64,000 nt of DNA from Enterovibrio paralichthyis (GTDB lineage Bacteria > Pseudomonadota > Gammaproteobacteria > Enterobacterales > Vibrionaceae), in contig NZ_JAHUTS010000002.1 of assembly GCF_019209835.1 (NCBI RefSeq), positions 405,684 to 469,683 on the forward strand, written 5' to 3'. This document shows, one piece after another, positions 43,079 to 51,420 of the stretch. Below the pieces are notes generated by a model. It searched no databases. It was given only the letters and a program-made list of their open reading frames with translations, and was not told the origin of the DNA. The first letter of the stretch is position 1. Each line of letters opens with the position of its first letter. The translations under genes and the position numbers were made by a program.

Positions 43079-45145
43079 CTAGTCATTTTTATTCTCACCC
43101 ACAAACGCAATCACGACCGAATCGTCGCCCAAAATGCGGGAAAAGACATAAGCCTCTGGCTGGGGGATGACTGCGTGTTTTCCAGCGCCAATAGCGGGAT
43201 GTTGTTTTCTGAAGTTCCCGACTTTCTGCCAATGGGTCAACAAGGCGTTCCGCTCCTCATCAAGCTTCCAGAGCATGTCTGATCGCGTTCCCTGATGGAA
43301 GTCATCCGCATACGGACCATTTTCACGACCAACTTCATCTCCGTAATAAATCTGGATAGCCCCTGGAGACAACAGCAAAGCGCTCGCCGCATTTCTTTGC
43401 GCATTCACATTGTTAAATCGTCCAAAAAACAATTCGGTATCGTGGGAAGACATATAGCTGACAGGCAGAAAGTCTGCCGCTTCACTCATTGCTTCCGAAT
43501 AACGCTGGTAAGTATCTGCGATTTGGCTAAAGCAAGCGGCAGCGCGATCCATCCTTTTCTGCATGTCGAAGTTAATCAATGCATCAAAGCCATCATCAAA
43601 GTACGGGCTGCGATAAGCGCCATGCCCCCAGACTTCGCCCATCATCCAAAACGGTAAGCCACTCTCCCCGTTTGCCTCACGCCACGCTTCCAGACTTTGC
43701 GTCGCCGCTGCTTTAAGACGCTTCCACACCTCGCCTTCCACATGCTTCACCGTGTCAACGCGATAGCCATCAATGCCAAAGCGTTTTACCCAATCTGTTT
43801 GCCACTCAATCAGGTAATCCGACACGGTGAAGCCTTCTTTCGGCTCCACTCGGGTGCCGGGGTTGTTTAACAACCATTGCGGGGGTACAACTGCGTGACT
43901 GGATTCAGTCTTAAAGTCCGGCAATCCCGCCAGTGACATTCTGATGTCACTGCTTCCCGGCTTGGCATAGCCGGGCAGTCCTGTTCTGACCCAATCGGCT
44001 CCCCACCAGTACTTCCAGTCTGAACTCGAGTAATCAATGTTCCTATGATAATGGTGCCAGTTCTGACCTTGCTGAGGTTGCCAATCTCCCCATTTCTTTG
44101 GCATCTCTGCGCTTTCTCTGAGTACCGATAACTTGTCTGACTGCAAATCTGCCAGCGTGGAATAGCCTGAGTGATTAATCACTACATCCAGCAGGATTTT
44201 AATCCCCCGCTTGTGTGCCCCATCAACCAGCGTTTTTAGATCGTCATCCTTTCCAAATGCCTCGTCGATTTTAGTGAAGTCACGTGTCCAGTAGCCATGA
44301 TATCCATAAAACGGAAATGAACCGCTTTCGCCACCACCAACAAAGCCGTGTATCTGTTCAACAATGGGAGAAAGCCAAATGACATCCACACCAAGTTCTT
44401 TGATGTAGTCCAGCTTCTCCGCGACACCCCGTAAATCGCCGCCGTGGAAAGTGCCAATCTCTTCATTTCCATCTTTCCTGCGCCCGTAAGCGCTGTCGTT
44501 GGAGGGATCCCCGTTGTTAAACCGGTCGACCATGATGAAGTAGATACTGGCGTTTCGGTAATCGAAAACTGCTACGTTTTCGGGCAGTTTTGCCTTCTCA
44601 AGCAATAACAAACCACCAGCGAGTGGCGAAGGCGTAAGGGTGACAGAGTGGTTCTCTACAATTGCAGTTTCACCACTGTAGGCATCTCGCACCAACGTTC
44701 CTTCAGCAAAAGCATTGCCGACCTGAATAGTCACCGTTCCACCGTTATAAACCTCGCAAGTGACATTGGGCAGTTTGCGTTTAAAGGTGGTGGTCGTCGC
44801 TTTGGGTGCCCGCTTAATCATTAACGTTTTGGCGACCGGGTCAAAAGTAAACGCATAATCCCCGGTGAAACGAATGTTCAGCGGCAACTTATTAGGCTCT
44901 GCGCAACTCAATGCCAGTGGTTGGCTGAAACGGACTTTCTGCTCCTTGGGCACAGCACAGTCGCCTTTCTCAAGGCCAGTCACGGTTAGGATGTAGCTGT
45001 TTTTCACCAGTGGGATGACCAATGGTGTTTCAGCATTTAAGGGAAAGTCACGACTGTTGGTGGTGGTTGCAACTGTCAGGGTTGGCGATGCTGCTGCGAT
45101 TGAGGAAAACAACAGCAATGACGCAGAGATGGCATTGAGCTTCAT
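43079..45145 (-). CDS. malS: Periplasmic alpha-amylase, MalS-like
   Basis: Exported GH13 alpha-amylase, 688 residues (E. coli MalS is similar in size). The signal peptide is about 19 residues (cleavage after SIAAA). The N-terminal 190 residues contain beta-rich domains with four cysteines, likely disulfide-bonded. The barrel begins at SIYFIMVDRFNNGDPSND. Catalytic residues are Asp464 (GIDGYRVDTVKHVE), Glu504 (MMGEVWGHG) and Asp569 (SSHDTELFF). It degrades maltodextrins in the periplasm to chains that MalE can accept. A MalT-like box lies 57 bp upstream of the start, and AAGGGA precedes the ATG. Confidence 0.9.
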   Translation of the reverse strand: MKLNAISASLLLFSSIAAASPTLTVATTTNSRDFPLNAETPLVIPLVKNSYILTVTGLEKGDCAVPKEQKVRFSQPLALSCAEPNKLPLNIRFTGDYAFTFDPVAKTLMIKRAPKATTTTFKRKLPNVTCEVYNGGTVTIQVGNAFAEGTLVRDAYSGETAIVENHSVTLTPSPLAGGLLLLEKAKLPENVAVFDYRNASIYFIMVDRFNNGDPSNDSAYGRRKDGNEEIGTFHGGDLRGVAEKLDYIKELGVDVIWLSPIVEQIHGFVGGGESGSFPFYGYHGYWTRDFTKIDEAFGKDDDLKTLVDGAHKRGIKILLDVVINHSGYSTLADLQSDKLSVLRESAEMPKKWGDWQPQQGQNWHHYHRNIDYSSSDWKYWWGADWVRTGLPGYAKPGSSDIRMSLAGLPDFKTESSHAVVPPQWLLNNPGTRVEPKEGFTVSDYLIEWQTDWVKRFGIDGYRVDTVKHVEGEVWKRLKAAATQSLEAWREANGESGLPFWMMGEVWGHGAYRSPYFDDGFDALINFDMQKRMDRAAACFSQIADTYQRYSEAMSEAADFLPVSYMSSHDTELFFGRFNNVNAQRNAASALLLSPGAIQIYYGDEVGRENGPYADDFHQGTRSDMLWKLDEERNALLTHWQKVGNFRKQHPAIGAGKHAVIPQPEAYVFSRILGDDSVVIAFVGENKND

Positions 45146-45201
45146 ATTGGAGTCCCTTCGTTAACATACGCACATACTATTGCGGGGAACTGTCAGGCAC
45201 A

Positions 45202-45207
45202 TCCTCC
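45202..45207 (-). promoter_or_regulatory. MalT-like box upstream of malS
   Basis: Minus-strand AAAGGAGGATGTG, core GGAGGA, almost the same as the site upstream of malQ. Confidence 0.5.
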
Positions 45208-45270
45208 TTTACCCTACGCCCCATAAGCATGTATCTCTGAACCCTCATGACTCTGTCTGACTTCAAACTG

Positions 45271-45294
45271 AAAAGGGAGCCATTCGGCTCCCTT
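45271..45294 (-). terminator. Terminator of the M28 peptidase gene
   Basis: GGGAGCC-GAAT-GGCTCCC on the minus strand followed by TTTTC; same hairpin sequence as at 43013-43030. Confidence 0.85.
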
Positions 45295-45317
45295 CGGTCA
45301 GTGCTTCAGTTTTGCGG

Positions 45318-47132
45318 TTAATTACGGTCTTTATCAAAGTCACCGTGGAAGTGGCCGTGATCAGACACTTCACGCGCAGCGGCTTTGATTTTCTCGCCAA
45401 TACGGTGTTGATTGCGCTTGTTGTCTGTCGCCAGGGAACGCAGCATCAATTTGGCATCTTTCGCTTTGCTTTCCTGCTCTTCCGCATAGAGATCTTCACT
45501 CATCGCGTAGTAAGTGGCGACATAAGCCAGCGCCTGTGCATTGGTGGTCATGGCACCGAAGTTGACGTTATTCAGATCGTCACACGACTGGTGATAACAC
45601 TTGTCATAGGCGACATCTACTTCACCGCCAAACTGATCGGCCTCCTCCGCCGACTTCACGCGCTCGGCACCCGTGAACAAACCACCGAAGGCAATACCCC
45701 AGTCAGCAAAGCCAGAGTAGTCAGAGCGTTTTGACAATGCCTGCGGTACTGTCGCCTCATCTTTGTCGGTGAAGAATTCAACGAACATCCCTTCGATGTG
45801 GCCTGTGCCTTCAGGTGGCTCAAAGTCACCTGGGTAGGCGTTGTCAGGGCTGTCTTTGGTATCGGAAAGGTCACCATCCATCACGCCGAAGATATAGTTT
45901 GGCGAGCCGATCATGTCGAAGTTCAGGTACATTTTCACCGGGTTGATTTCAAGATAACGGGCTTCGACCATGTCCCACTGTTCATCAGTGAGATCATTGG
46001 GATCCGTCACACCCAGCTCGTCCATGATTTGTGCCTGAGCATCGTCATAGTATGCGGAGAAAACTTCGTTGGTGTAGTAGTCAGAGCCTACCAGACCCGC
46101 TTCCTCGGCCGCCCACCACGCGAAGCGGACTTTGTTTTTCTGTTTAACCGGCAGGGTTTTCATTTTCTTGTTCAGGCGGATAGCGTACTCAAGGATACCT
46201 GCGCTACCTGAGCCGTTATCATTGATACCTGGCCCTGCTGCAACCGAGTCGAGGTGCGCCCCCAGCATGACAATCTGATCCGGATCGCCCCCTTTGGTTT
46301 CTGCCAACAGGTTCTGAGTCACTACCACTTCGTCTTTCACATCGACATTCAGTGCCGCAGAAAGCATTTCTGCTTGTAGCGTGTCATACCATTCCTTACC
46401 CAGATCGTAGCGGGCACCAAACGCTGGAATGCTGGCTTGTGTATCACTGCCCAACGTGCCGTTGATGACCCCTTTGCGTCCTTCACTGTTGCCCTGGTTA
46501 AACACAATCACGCCGACGGCACCTGCTGCCTCCGCATTGACTACTTTGCTATCAAAGGTACAGCCGCCCCGCTGGATCACGGCAATTTTTCCGGAAACAT
46601 CAACACCGTCAAAGTCCGATGCTTCACAGCCATCGGTATCATCATAATCCGCTGAGTCGAAATCAAAATCGGGTGTTACAAAGGCGATTTCAGCGTTGAT
46701 GTCACCGTCTGAGCTGCCCGAATAGGACATGGTGGCGTAATCGGCTGGGATATCATCAGTGGCATCATGTTGGTGAACCAGAGTTACGCCACCAACAGAC
46801 AGCGCGGTGCCTTCAAGCTCAACCCAGCTTCTGAAATCGAAAGGTTGAAGGGTAACCTCAAACCCGTTGCGCTCCAGCGTTTGTTTGATGTAATCCGCAG
46901 AGTTGGCATAGCCATCGCTGCCTGCAACACGGGTGGTGGCATTGCCATCTTCCGTCGGGACTGCCGCCACTTCCAGCGCTTCAAGATGGTCAACCAAGCG
47001 CTTCTCTTTAATCGCCTTACTGACTTTGTTCGCAACCCACCGCGGGTCTTCACAGCCTGCAAAGCCAGTAAGCAATGCAGCACTCATGGCCACAAGAATT
47101 ACTTTCTTTGCACTAACGTTGGATATTTTCAT
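45318..47132 (-). CDS. M28-family zinc metallopeptidase lipoprotein with PA domain
   Basis: Exported aminopeptidase-like enzyme, 604 residues from the chosen start. A lipoprotein signal ends in LLTGFAGC (Cys at about 27 of the mature frame start). A protease-associated domain is inserted (about residues 125-265, with SGKIAVIQRGGCTFDSKV). The M28 catalytic domain follows with AHLDSVAAGPGINDNGSG (His and bridging Asp), WWAAEEAGLVGS (catalytic Glu pair), LNFDMIGSPN (Asp) and CYHQSCDDL (last His). A charged, His-rich tail ends the protein. The start at 47132 has AAGGA upstream; the ATG at 47159 does not. Substrate range is unknown. Confidence 0.88.
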   Translation of the reverse strand: MKISNVSAKKVILVAMSAALLTGFAGCEDPRWVANKVSKAIKEKRLVDHLEALEVAAVPTEDGNATTRVAGSDGYANSADYIKQTLERNGFEVTLQPFDFRSWVELEGTALSVGGVTLVHQHDATDDIPADYATMSYSGSSDGDINAEIAFVTPDFDFDSADYDDTDGCEASDFDGVDVSGKIAVIQRGGCTFDSKVVNAEAAGAVGVIVFNQGNSEGRKGVINGTLGSDTQASIPAFGARYDLGKEWYDTLQAEMLSAALNVDVKDEVVVTQNLLAETKGGDPDQIVMLGAHLDSVAAGPGINDNGSGSAGILEYAIRLNKKMKTLPVKQKNKVRFAWWAAEEAGLVGSDYYTNEVFSAYYDDAQAQIMDELGVTDPNDLTDEQWDMVEARYLEINPVKMYLNFDMIGSPNYIFGVMDGDLSDTKDSPDNAYPGDFEPPEGTGHIEGMFVEFFTDKDEATVPQALSKRSDYSGFADWGIAFGGLFTGAERVKSAEEADQFGGEVDVAYDKCYHQSCDDLNNVNFGAMTTNAQALAYVATYYAMSEDLYAEEQESKAKDAKLMLRSLATDNKRNQHRIGEKIKAAAREVSDHGHFHGDFDKDRN

Positions 47133-47444
47133 AGTTGTCGTCCTTCTTATTTGACCCATTCAGTCAAACACCGACAACTTTATTCTGCCACTTTTGGTAA
47201 GTATTTATTTTTGATTACACCACTGAGCGTCACAGTTTTAAATAAAGCAGATACATGACATTTAATAGAATTAAATGGTTCATTAAAGAGACAATCACTC
47301 AGCCACAAATTACACATGTAAAAAATACTGCCAGAAAAAATAATAGATAATTATTTAAACACTTAGAGGAAAATAATCTCCACCGCCAGTGCTTTTCAAC
47401 ATAAAAAATAAACGTCACACGAATAATTATTCGATTATTTCGCG
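47133..47444. other. AT-rich intergenic region
   Basis: About 310 bp between the peptidase start and the GNAT stop on the same strand. Contains AT-rich sequence likely to hold the peptidase promoter; no hairpin terminator or RNA gene recognised. Confidence 0.4.
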
Positions 47445-47927
47445 TTAACTTTCATCACTCAGTTTCGCACGCATAATGTATTGCGGGCCCACGGGGCCTT
47501 CTAAATAGAGATTTTCCGTGTCTTCGAAGCCGCTGGCAAGATAGCAACGGTACGCAGGTAGATTGCGACAGTTCACGGTGAGATATAGCCAGTTGTGTTG
47601 GCGGTAGTCTTTAGGCAATTGGAGGCATAACACCCGTAATGCTGCTTTTCCAAAGCCTTTACCCTGAAGGCGTGAGTCTAATGCCAACCCTCTCAACCCT
47701 ATAGATTTTGGTTCGCAATCAACTTTTCCGGCTGAATACGCTTTGTCTATTTTGAAATAACCCGAAACGGCACCATTTACGACAATGACATATCGATCAA
47801 TGTCTTCACTGTCTTCCTGGGAAAAGCTTTCAGGCGTGACAGTAAACTCTGTTTGTGATTTATCCAAACTGATTCCCAGCACGGCATTTTCATCTTTTTC
47901 ATCATAACGCCTGACAGTAACATCCAT
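47445..47927 (-). CDS. GNAT-family N-acetyltransferase
   Basis: A 160-residue acetyl-CoA-dependent acetyltransferase. Motif A, which binds the CoA pyrophosphate, is seen as LRGLALDSRLQGKGFGKAAL (R/Q-x-x-G-x-G pattern, about residues 78-97). Motif B follows as LYLTVNCRNLPAYRCYLASGF, and the end has TENLYLEGP. The acetyl acceptor is unknown. AAGGAG lies 9 nt before the ATG. It is followed on the same strand by the RNase I gene after 330 bp upstream order reversed, so no operon is evident. Confidence 0.85.
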   Translation of the reverse strand: MDVTVRRYDEKDENAVLGISLDKSQTEFTVTPESFSQEDSEDIDRYVIVVNGAVSGYFKIDKAYSAGKVDCEPKSIGLRGLALDSRLQGKGFGKAALRVLCLQLPKDYRQHNWLYLTVNCRNLPAYRCYLASGFEDTENLYLEGPVGPQYIMRAKLSDES

Positions 47928-48004
47928 GTTAAGTCCACTCCTTAATAAATTTTATAACAAACGAAATGAATATAAATGCGTATGGCGTTTGTTTTAATAA
48001 ATGC

Positions 48005-48673
48005 TTATCTTCTCCTCGGGCAAGACATCACATCAAAGTTTTTATCAAAACAAATACCAAATTCTGTCCGGGTCTGGTGCAACCAAATCCGTTTGAGCGC
48101 CGGGTTATTGTCCCGCATCCACCGCACCGCCTGTTTGGGGTTCAGATTTTCCGGTGGCACTTTGAAACGCTGCGCCAGCGAAAGTGTCGTCCCAAAGTAC
48201 TGCTCTGGCGAGCTGAAATCACACGCTCCGTGTTTTTCCCACTGCCCCTGCAGTAAACGGGTGCCCGGACTCATGCAAAGGTACGGCTCAAGGGTTTTAA
48301 GCGGGAGCGGTTTCAAATCACCTTTGCAATAACGTGGATGTCCCTCGAAGTTGCCCGATGTATAAGCTTTGCGGGACTCTCCCCACAAACCGTGGACGAC
48401 CCAGCCAAAATCATTGTCCGATTCGCACTGGAAACGCACACTGTCTTCACGCCCCTTTCGCTCCATGTAGTCGCAAAAGCGCGGCGAGTTTGAATACACA
48501 AGCAGAAAGAAGTCTGTTTCTGCCCGGGTGTTTTTGTAGTCGAGATCGTTGTCATACCGCTTGTTAAGTAGCGAAGCATCAATGTCGCAACTGTCAGCCG
48601 AAAACGGTGCGGCATTCGCTGCTGCAGCAAAGAGCAGAATAAAGCTTGCTATGACGCGAAAGAAAACGGTCAT
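48005..48673 (-). CDS. rna: Ribonuclease I (RNase T2 family)
   Basis: Periplasmic endoribonuclease with broad specificity, 222 residues. Signal peptide MTVFFRVIASFILLFAAAANA. The two catalytic signatures of the T2 family are present: CAS I as VVHGLWGES (about residue 92) and CAS II as WEKHGACDF (about residue 146). Several cysteines are available for disulfides. The start at 48673 is chosen from GGAGAAATGG just upstream and from the complete signal peptide; the frame runs further to 48829 without support. The product is shorter than the E. coli enzyme (268 residues). Confidence 0.9.
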   Translation of the reverse strand: MTVFFRVIASFILLFAAAANAAPFSADSCDIDASLLNKRYDNDLDYKNTRAETDFFLLVYSNSPRFCDYMERKGREDSVRFQCESDNDFGWVVHGLWGESRKAYTSGNFEGHPRYCKGDLKPLPLKTLEPYLCMSPGTRLLQGQWEKHGACDFSSPEQYFGTTLSLAQRFKVPPENLNPKQAVRWMRDNNPALKRIWLHQTRTEFGICFDKNFDVMSCPRRR

Positions 48674-48784
48674 TCCATTTCTCCATGGTTGTAGTTTTTG
48701 CCTGCAAGGGTAAGACGCCACCGATAACATTGCCAATAAAAAAATGTAACTGCCTGGCAACCTTGGAAATTTTATCAAATTAAG

Positions 48785-48914
48785 TGATTGACAATCCTCC
48801 GGCGAGTCACTAACATTCGCGCCCAGCAAAAACGGAGCCGCAAGGGCCCCGACTTTTCAAGAGCTTAACGGCTCTCTACCAGCTGATCCCGGTCAGTTGT
48901 TTTTCTTTTTTTAT
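48785..48914 (+). promoter_or_regulatory. Structured 5' leader with intrinsic terminator before the Nramp-like gene
   Basis: Consecutive stems can be drawn: CGGAGCC-GCAA-GGGCCCCG (about 48834-48852), AGAGC/GCTCT (about 48860-48875) and CAGCTGA/TCAGTTG (48880-48886, 48893-48899). The last is followed by TTTTTCTTTTTTT, making an intrinsic terminator 35 bp upstream of the start codon. This layout is typical of riboswitches or attenuators. I could not match it to a known class. The complementary strand of 48871-48888 resembles a tRNA D-arm (TCAGCTGGTAGAGAGC). Confidence 0.55.
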
Positions 48915-48947
48915 AAAGAGAGAGACAACAAAAAATCGAGATTCGGC

Positions 48948-50162
48948 ATGACCACCAAAGCACACACACATCTTAAGACCGACTGGCAATCCAAAGCCAT
49001 TTTCAGCGTCGCTTTCCTTATGGCTACCACTTCTGTTGGCCCGGGCTTTCTGACTCAAACTGCTGTTTTCACTAACATCTACAAAGTCGACATGGCGTTC
49101 CCTGTGTTCGCATCCATGTTTATCACTTTCGGTATCGTGATGAACCTGTGGCGCATTGTGGGCGTTTCCGGCCTGCGTATTCAGGACATTGCCAACAAGA
49201 TTGCACCGGGAGCCGGTTACTTCATCGGTGTATTGCTGGCGCTGGGCGCGGTGGCATTCAACTTTGGTAACGTGAGCGGTGCTGCGCTGGGTATCAACGT
49301 ACTGACCGGCGTAGACACAACCTGGGGCGCCTTGTTTACCGGTGTGATTGGTTGTCTGCTGTTTGTGGTTCACAACGCATCCAAGCGCATGGACCAAATG
49401 GCGCGCTACCTTGGCCTGTTCATGATCGTCCTGATTGCCTATGTGGCGATGACCAGCCTGCCTCCAATGGGTGAAACCCTGTCAGCCGCGGTGATGCCAA
49501 CAGACATGGGCAGCCTGCTTCTGCCAACCCTGACCATTGTGGGTGGCGCGGTAGGTGGCTACTACACGGGTGCTCAGCGTCTGGTGGATGTGGGTCTGCA
49601 AGGCCGCGACAACATTGGCTTTATCAACAAAGCGGCATGGGCTGGTATCTCGATTGCTGTGGTTATCCGTATCCTGCTGTTTATGGCGGTCTTCGGCGTT
49701 ATCGCAACCGGCGCGGTGCTGGATACAGCCAACCCGGCGGCGGATGCGTTCCGTCAGGGCACAGGTGAAATCGGTTACTTCATTTTCGGTCTGGTGCTGT
49801 TTGTGGCGTCAATCACCTCAGTGGTAGGCAACTCCTACATGGCGATTTCACTCATCAAGACCCTGTTCCCGGTCGTTGCACGCAATGAAAAAGCCTGGTG
49901 TGTCGCCTTCATTATCATCACCAGCGTGGGTACCGTGATGATGAACATGCCAATTCTGCTGCTGATGCTGGCAGGTCTGGTGAACAGTATTATCCTGCCT
50001 GTGGTACTGGGTTTTGTGCTGGCTGCAACACGCCGCAAGGACATCGTTGGTGACTATAAACACCCGATTTACCTCTCGCTGATTGGTGCTGCGATTGTGA
50101 TTGTCATGGCGGTATCAAGCTTCAGCAACATCCAGAACTTCATCGGCAAATTCATCGGTTAA
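48948..50162 (+). CDS. Nramp-related inner-membrane transporter lacking the canonical DPGN motif
   Basis: A 404-residue membrane protein with about eleven helices. It belongs to the Nramp/APC fold group: GPGFLTQTAVFT aligns with the helix-1 start of Nramp proteins, and later helices show the GNVSGAALGINV and GAVGGYYTGAQRLVD segments seen in YcsG-like relatives. The metal-binding DPGN of true Mn/Fe transporters is missing, so the substrate may not be a divalent metal. The ATG at 48948 is preferred; the upstream TTG frame would run through the terminator. The gene is monocistronic (terminator at 50172). Next come an adenine deaminase and an amidohydrolase gene on the same strand. Confidence 0.75.
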   Translation: MTTKAHTHLKTDWQSKAIFSVAFLMATTSVGPGFLTQTAVFTNIYKVDMAFPVFASMFITFGIVMNLWRIVGVSGLRIQDIANKIAPGAGYFIGVLLALGAVAFNFGNVSGAALGINVLTGVDTTWGALFTGVIGCLLFVVHNASKRMDQMARYLGLFMIVLIAYVAMTSLPPMGETLSAAVMPTDMGSLLLPTLTIVGGAVGGYYTGAQRLVDVGLQGRDNIGFINKAAWAGISIAVVIRILLFMAVFGVIATGAVLDTANPAADAFRQGTGEIGYFIFGLVLFVASITSVVGNSYMAISLIKTLFPVVARNEKAWCVAFIIITSVGTVMMNMPILLLMLAGLVNSIILPVVLGFVLAATRRKDIVGDYKHPIYLSLIGAAIVIVMAVSSFSNIQNFIGKFIG

Positions 50163-50171
50163 TTTCTCCCT

Positions 50172-50198
50172 AGGGCCGCCTTTCTGGCGGCCTTTTTG
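50172..50198 (+). terminator. Terminator after the Nramp-like gene
   Basis: Stem GGCCGCC / GGCGGCC with TTTCT loop and TTTTTG tail. Confidence 0.9.
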
Positions 50199-50364
50199 CT
50201 TCATCCCACCCACTTTCTGCCAAAATTTAGAAGATACGCAGCACAGATTGCACACCCACTGCCTATTATGTGGGTATCTGAGCAGCCATCAGCGACCCCG
50301 TCATCACGCCGTCGTTTCCCTTTCCCCGTTTCCGGTTGTTCACCATCTATCTGGAGGGATGTTT

Positions 50365-51378
50365 ATGGAAGATTTTATTCGCCGCCTGCCCAAAGTAGAG
50401 CTTCACCTGCACATTGAAGGCTCAATGGAGCCCGAATTAATGTTTGAGTTGGCACAGCGAAACAATGTCTCACTGCCCTATGCCTCGGTCGAAGAAGCAC
50501 GCAATGCCTACCACTTCCAGGATCTGCAATCGTTTCTGGATATCTATTACCAGGGCGCGGATGTTCTCATCACTGAACGTGATTTCTTCGATTTAACCTG
50601 GGCATACCTGATGCGCTGTAAAGCGGATAATGTGATTCATACCGAGATTTTCTTTGACCCACAAACTCACACCGCGCGGGGTATTGCGTTTGATACTGTG
50701 ATTAACGGCATTTACCACGCACTCAAACAAGGTGAAAAGGAGCTGGGGATCACCAGCCAACTCATCATGTGCTTCCTGCGCCACCTTTCTGAAGAAGCGG
50801 CATTTGAAACCCTGGAGCAGGCCAAACCGCACCTTAACCGAATTGTTGGCGTCGGACTAGACTCCTCAGAGCTTGGCAATCCGCCGGAAAAATTTGCCCG
50901 TGTCTTTGCCGAGGCACTTTCGCTGGGGCTGAAAACCGTTGCCCACGCGGGTGAAGAAGGGCCTGCCCAGAATATCCGTGATGCTATCTCCCTGCTGCAC
51001 GTCAGCCGCGTTGACCATGGTGTTCAATGTGTTCAGGACGATGAACTGGTCAGTGAACTGGCACTTTCCCGGATGCCCCTGACTGTCTGCCCACTGTCAA
51101 ACATCAAGCTTCGCGTGTTCGATTCCATGACAGACCACAACATAATCAGGCTGTTGGATAGAGGTCTTTGTGTAACCATAAATTCCGATGATCCTGCTTT
51201 CTTTGGCGGCTATATGACGGATAATTTCCTCGCGCTCTATCATGCAATGGCACCGACCCGGTCACAGTTTGCCCAGTTTACACGCAATGCCATTGAAGCT
51301 GCCTTCGTATCTCCGGAGGCCAAACAGGCAATGATGCAAAAGCTGGACGATTTCACCGTGGTGAACCACCTACACTAA
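50365..51378 (+). CDS. Adenine deaminase (adenosine deaminase-like family)
   Basis: Zinc hydrolase of 337 residues. The metal-binding start is KVELHLHIEGSMEPELMFEL. HAGEEG supplies the zinc His and catalytic Glu, RVDHGVQ a further His, and NSDDPAFFGGYMTDNF the metal Asp. The overall sequence, including DVLITERDFFDLTWAYLMRC and FFDPQTHTARGI, follows the adenine deaminase subgroup (adenine to hypoxanthine plus ammonia, purine salvage) rather than true adenosine deaminases. The second of two nearby ATGs is chosen, since GGAGGG is 6 nt upstream of it. It is followed after 42 bp by an exported amidohydrolase gene, likely co-transcribed. Confidence 0.87.
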   Translation: MEDFIRRLPKVELHLHIEGSMEPELMFELAQRNNVSLPYASVEEARNAYHFQDLQSFLDIYYQGADVLITERDFFDLTWAYLMRCKADNVIHTEIFFDPQTHTARGIAFDTVINGIYHALKQGEKELGITSQLIMCFLRHLSEEAAFETLEQAKPHLNRIVGVGLDSSELGNPPEKFARVFAEALSLGLKTVAHAGEEGPAQNIRDAISLLHVSRVDHGVQCVQDDELVSELALSRMPLTVCPLSNIKLRVFDSMTDHNIIRLLDRGLCVTINSDDPAFFGGYMTDNFLALYHAMAPTRSQFAQFTRNAIEAAFVSPEAKQAMMQKLDDFTVVNHLH

Positions 51379-51420
51379 GTGACTGTCGATGTCCCGCCCA
51401 GCCAAAGACAAGGAAAAAAT

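Noticed and set aside
48841..48912. Known purine, c-di-GMP or Mn riboswitch in the Nramp-like leader
   Set aside because: Some elements (UCUACC joining segment, GCAA tetraloop) are suggestive, but the conserved cores of those classes could not be found.
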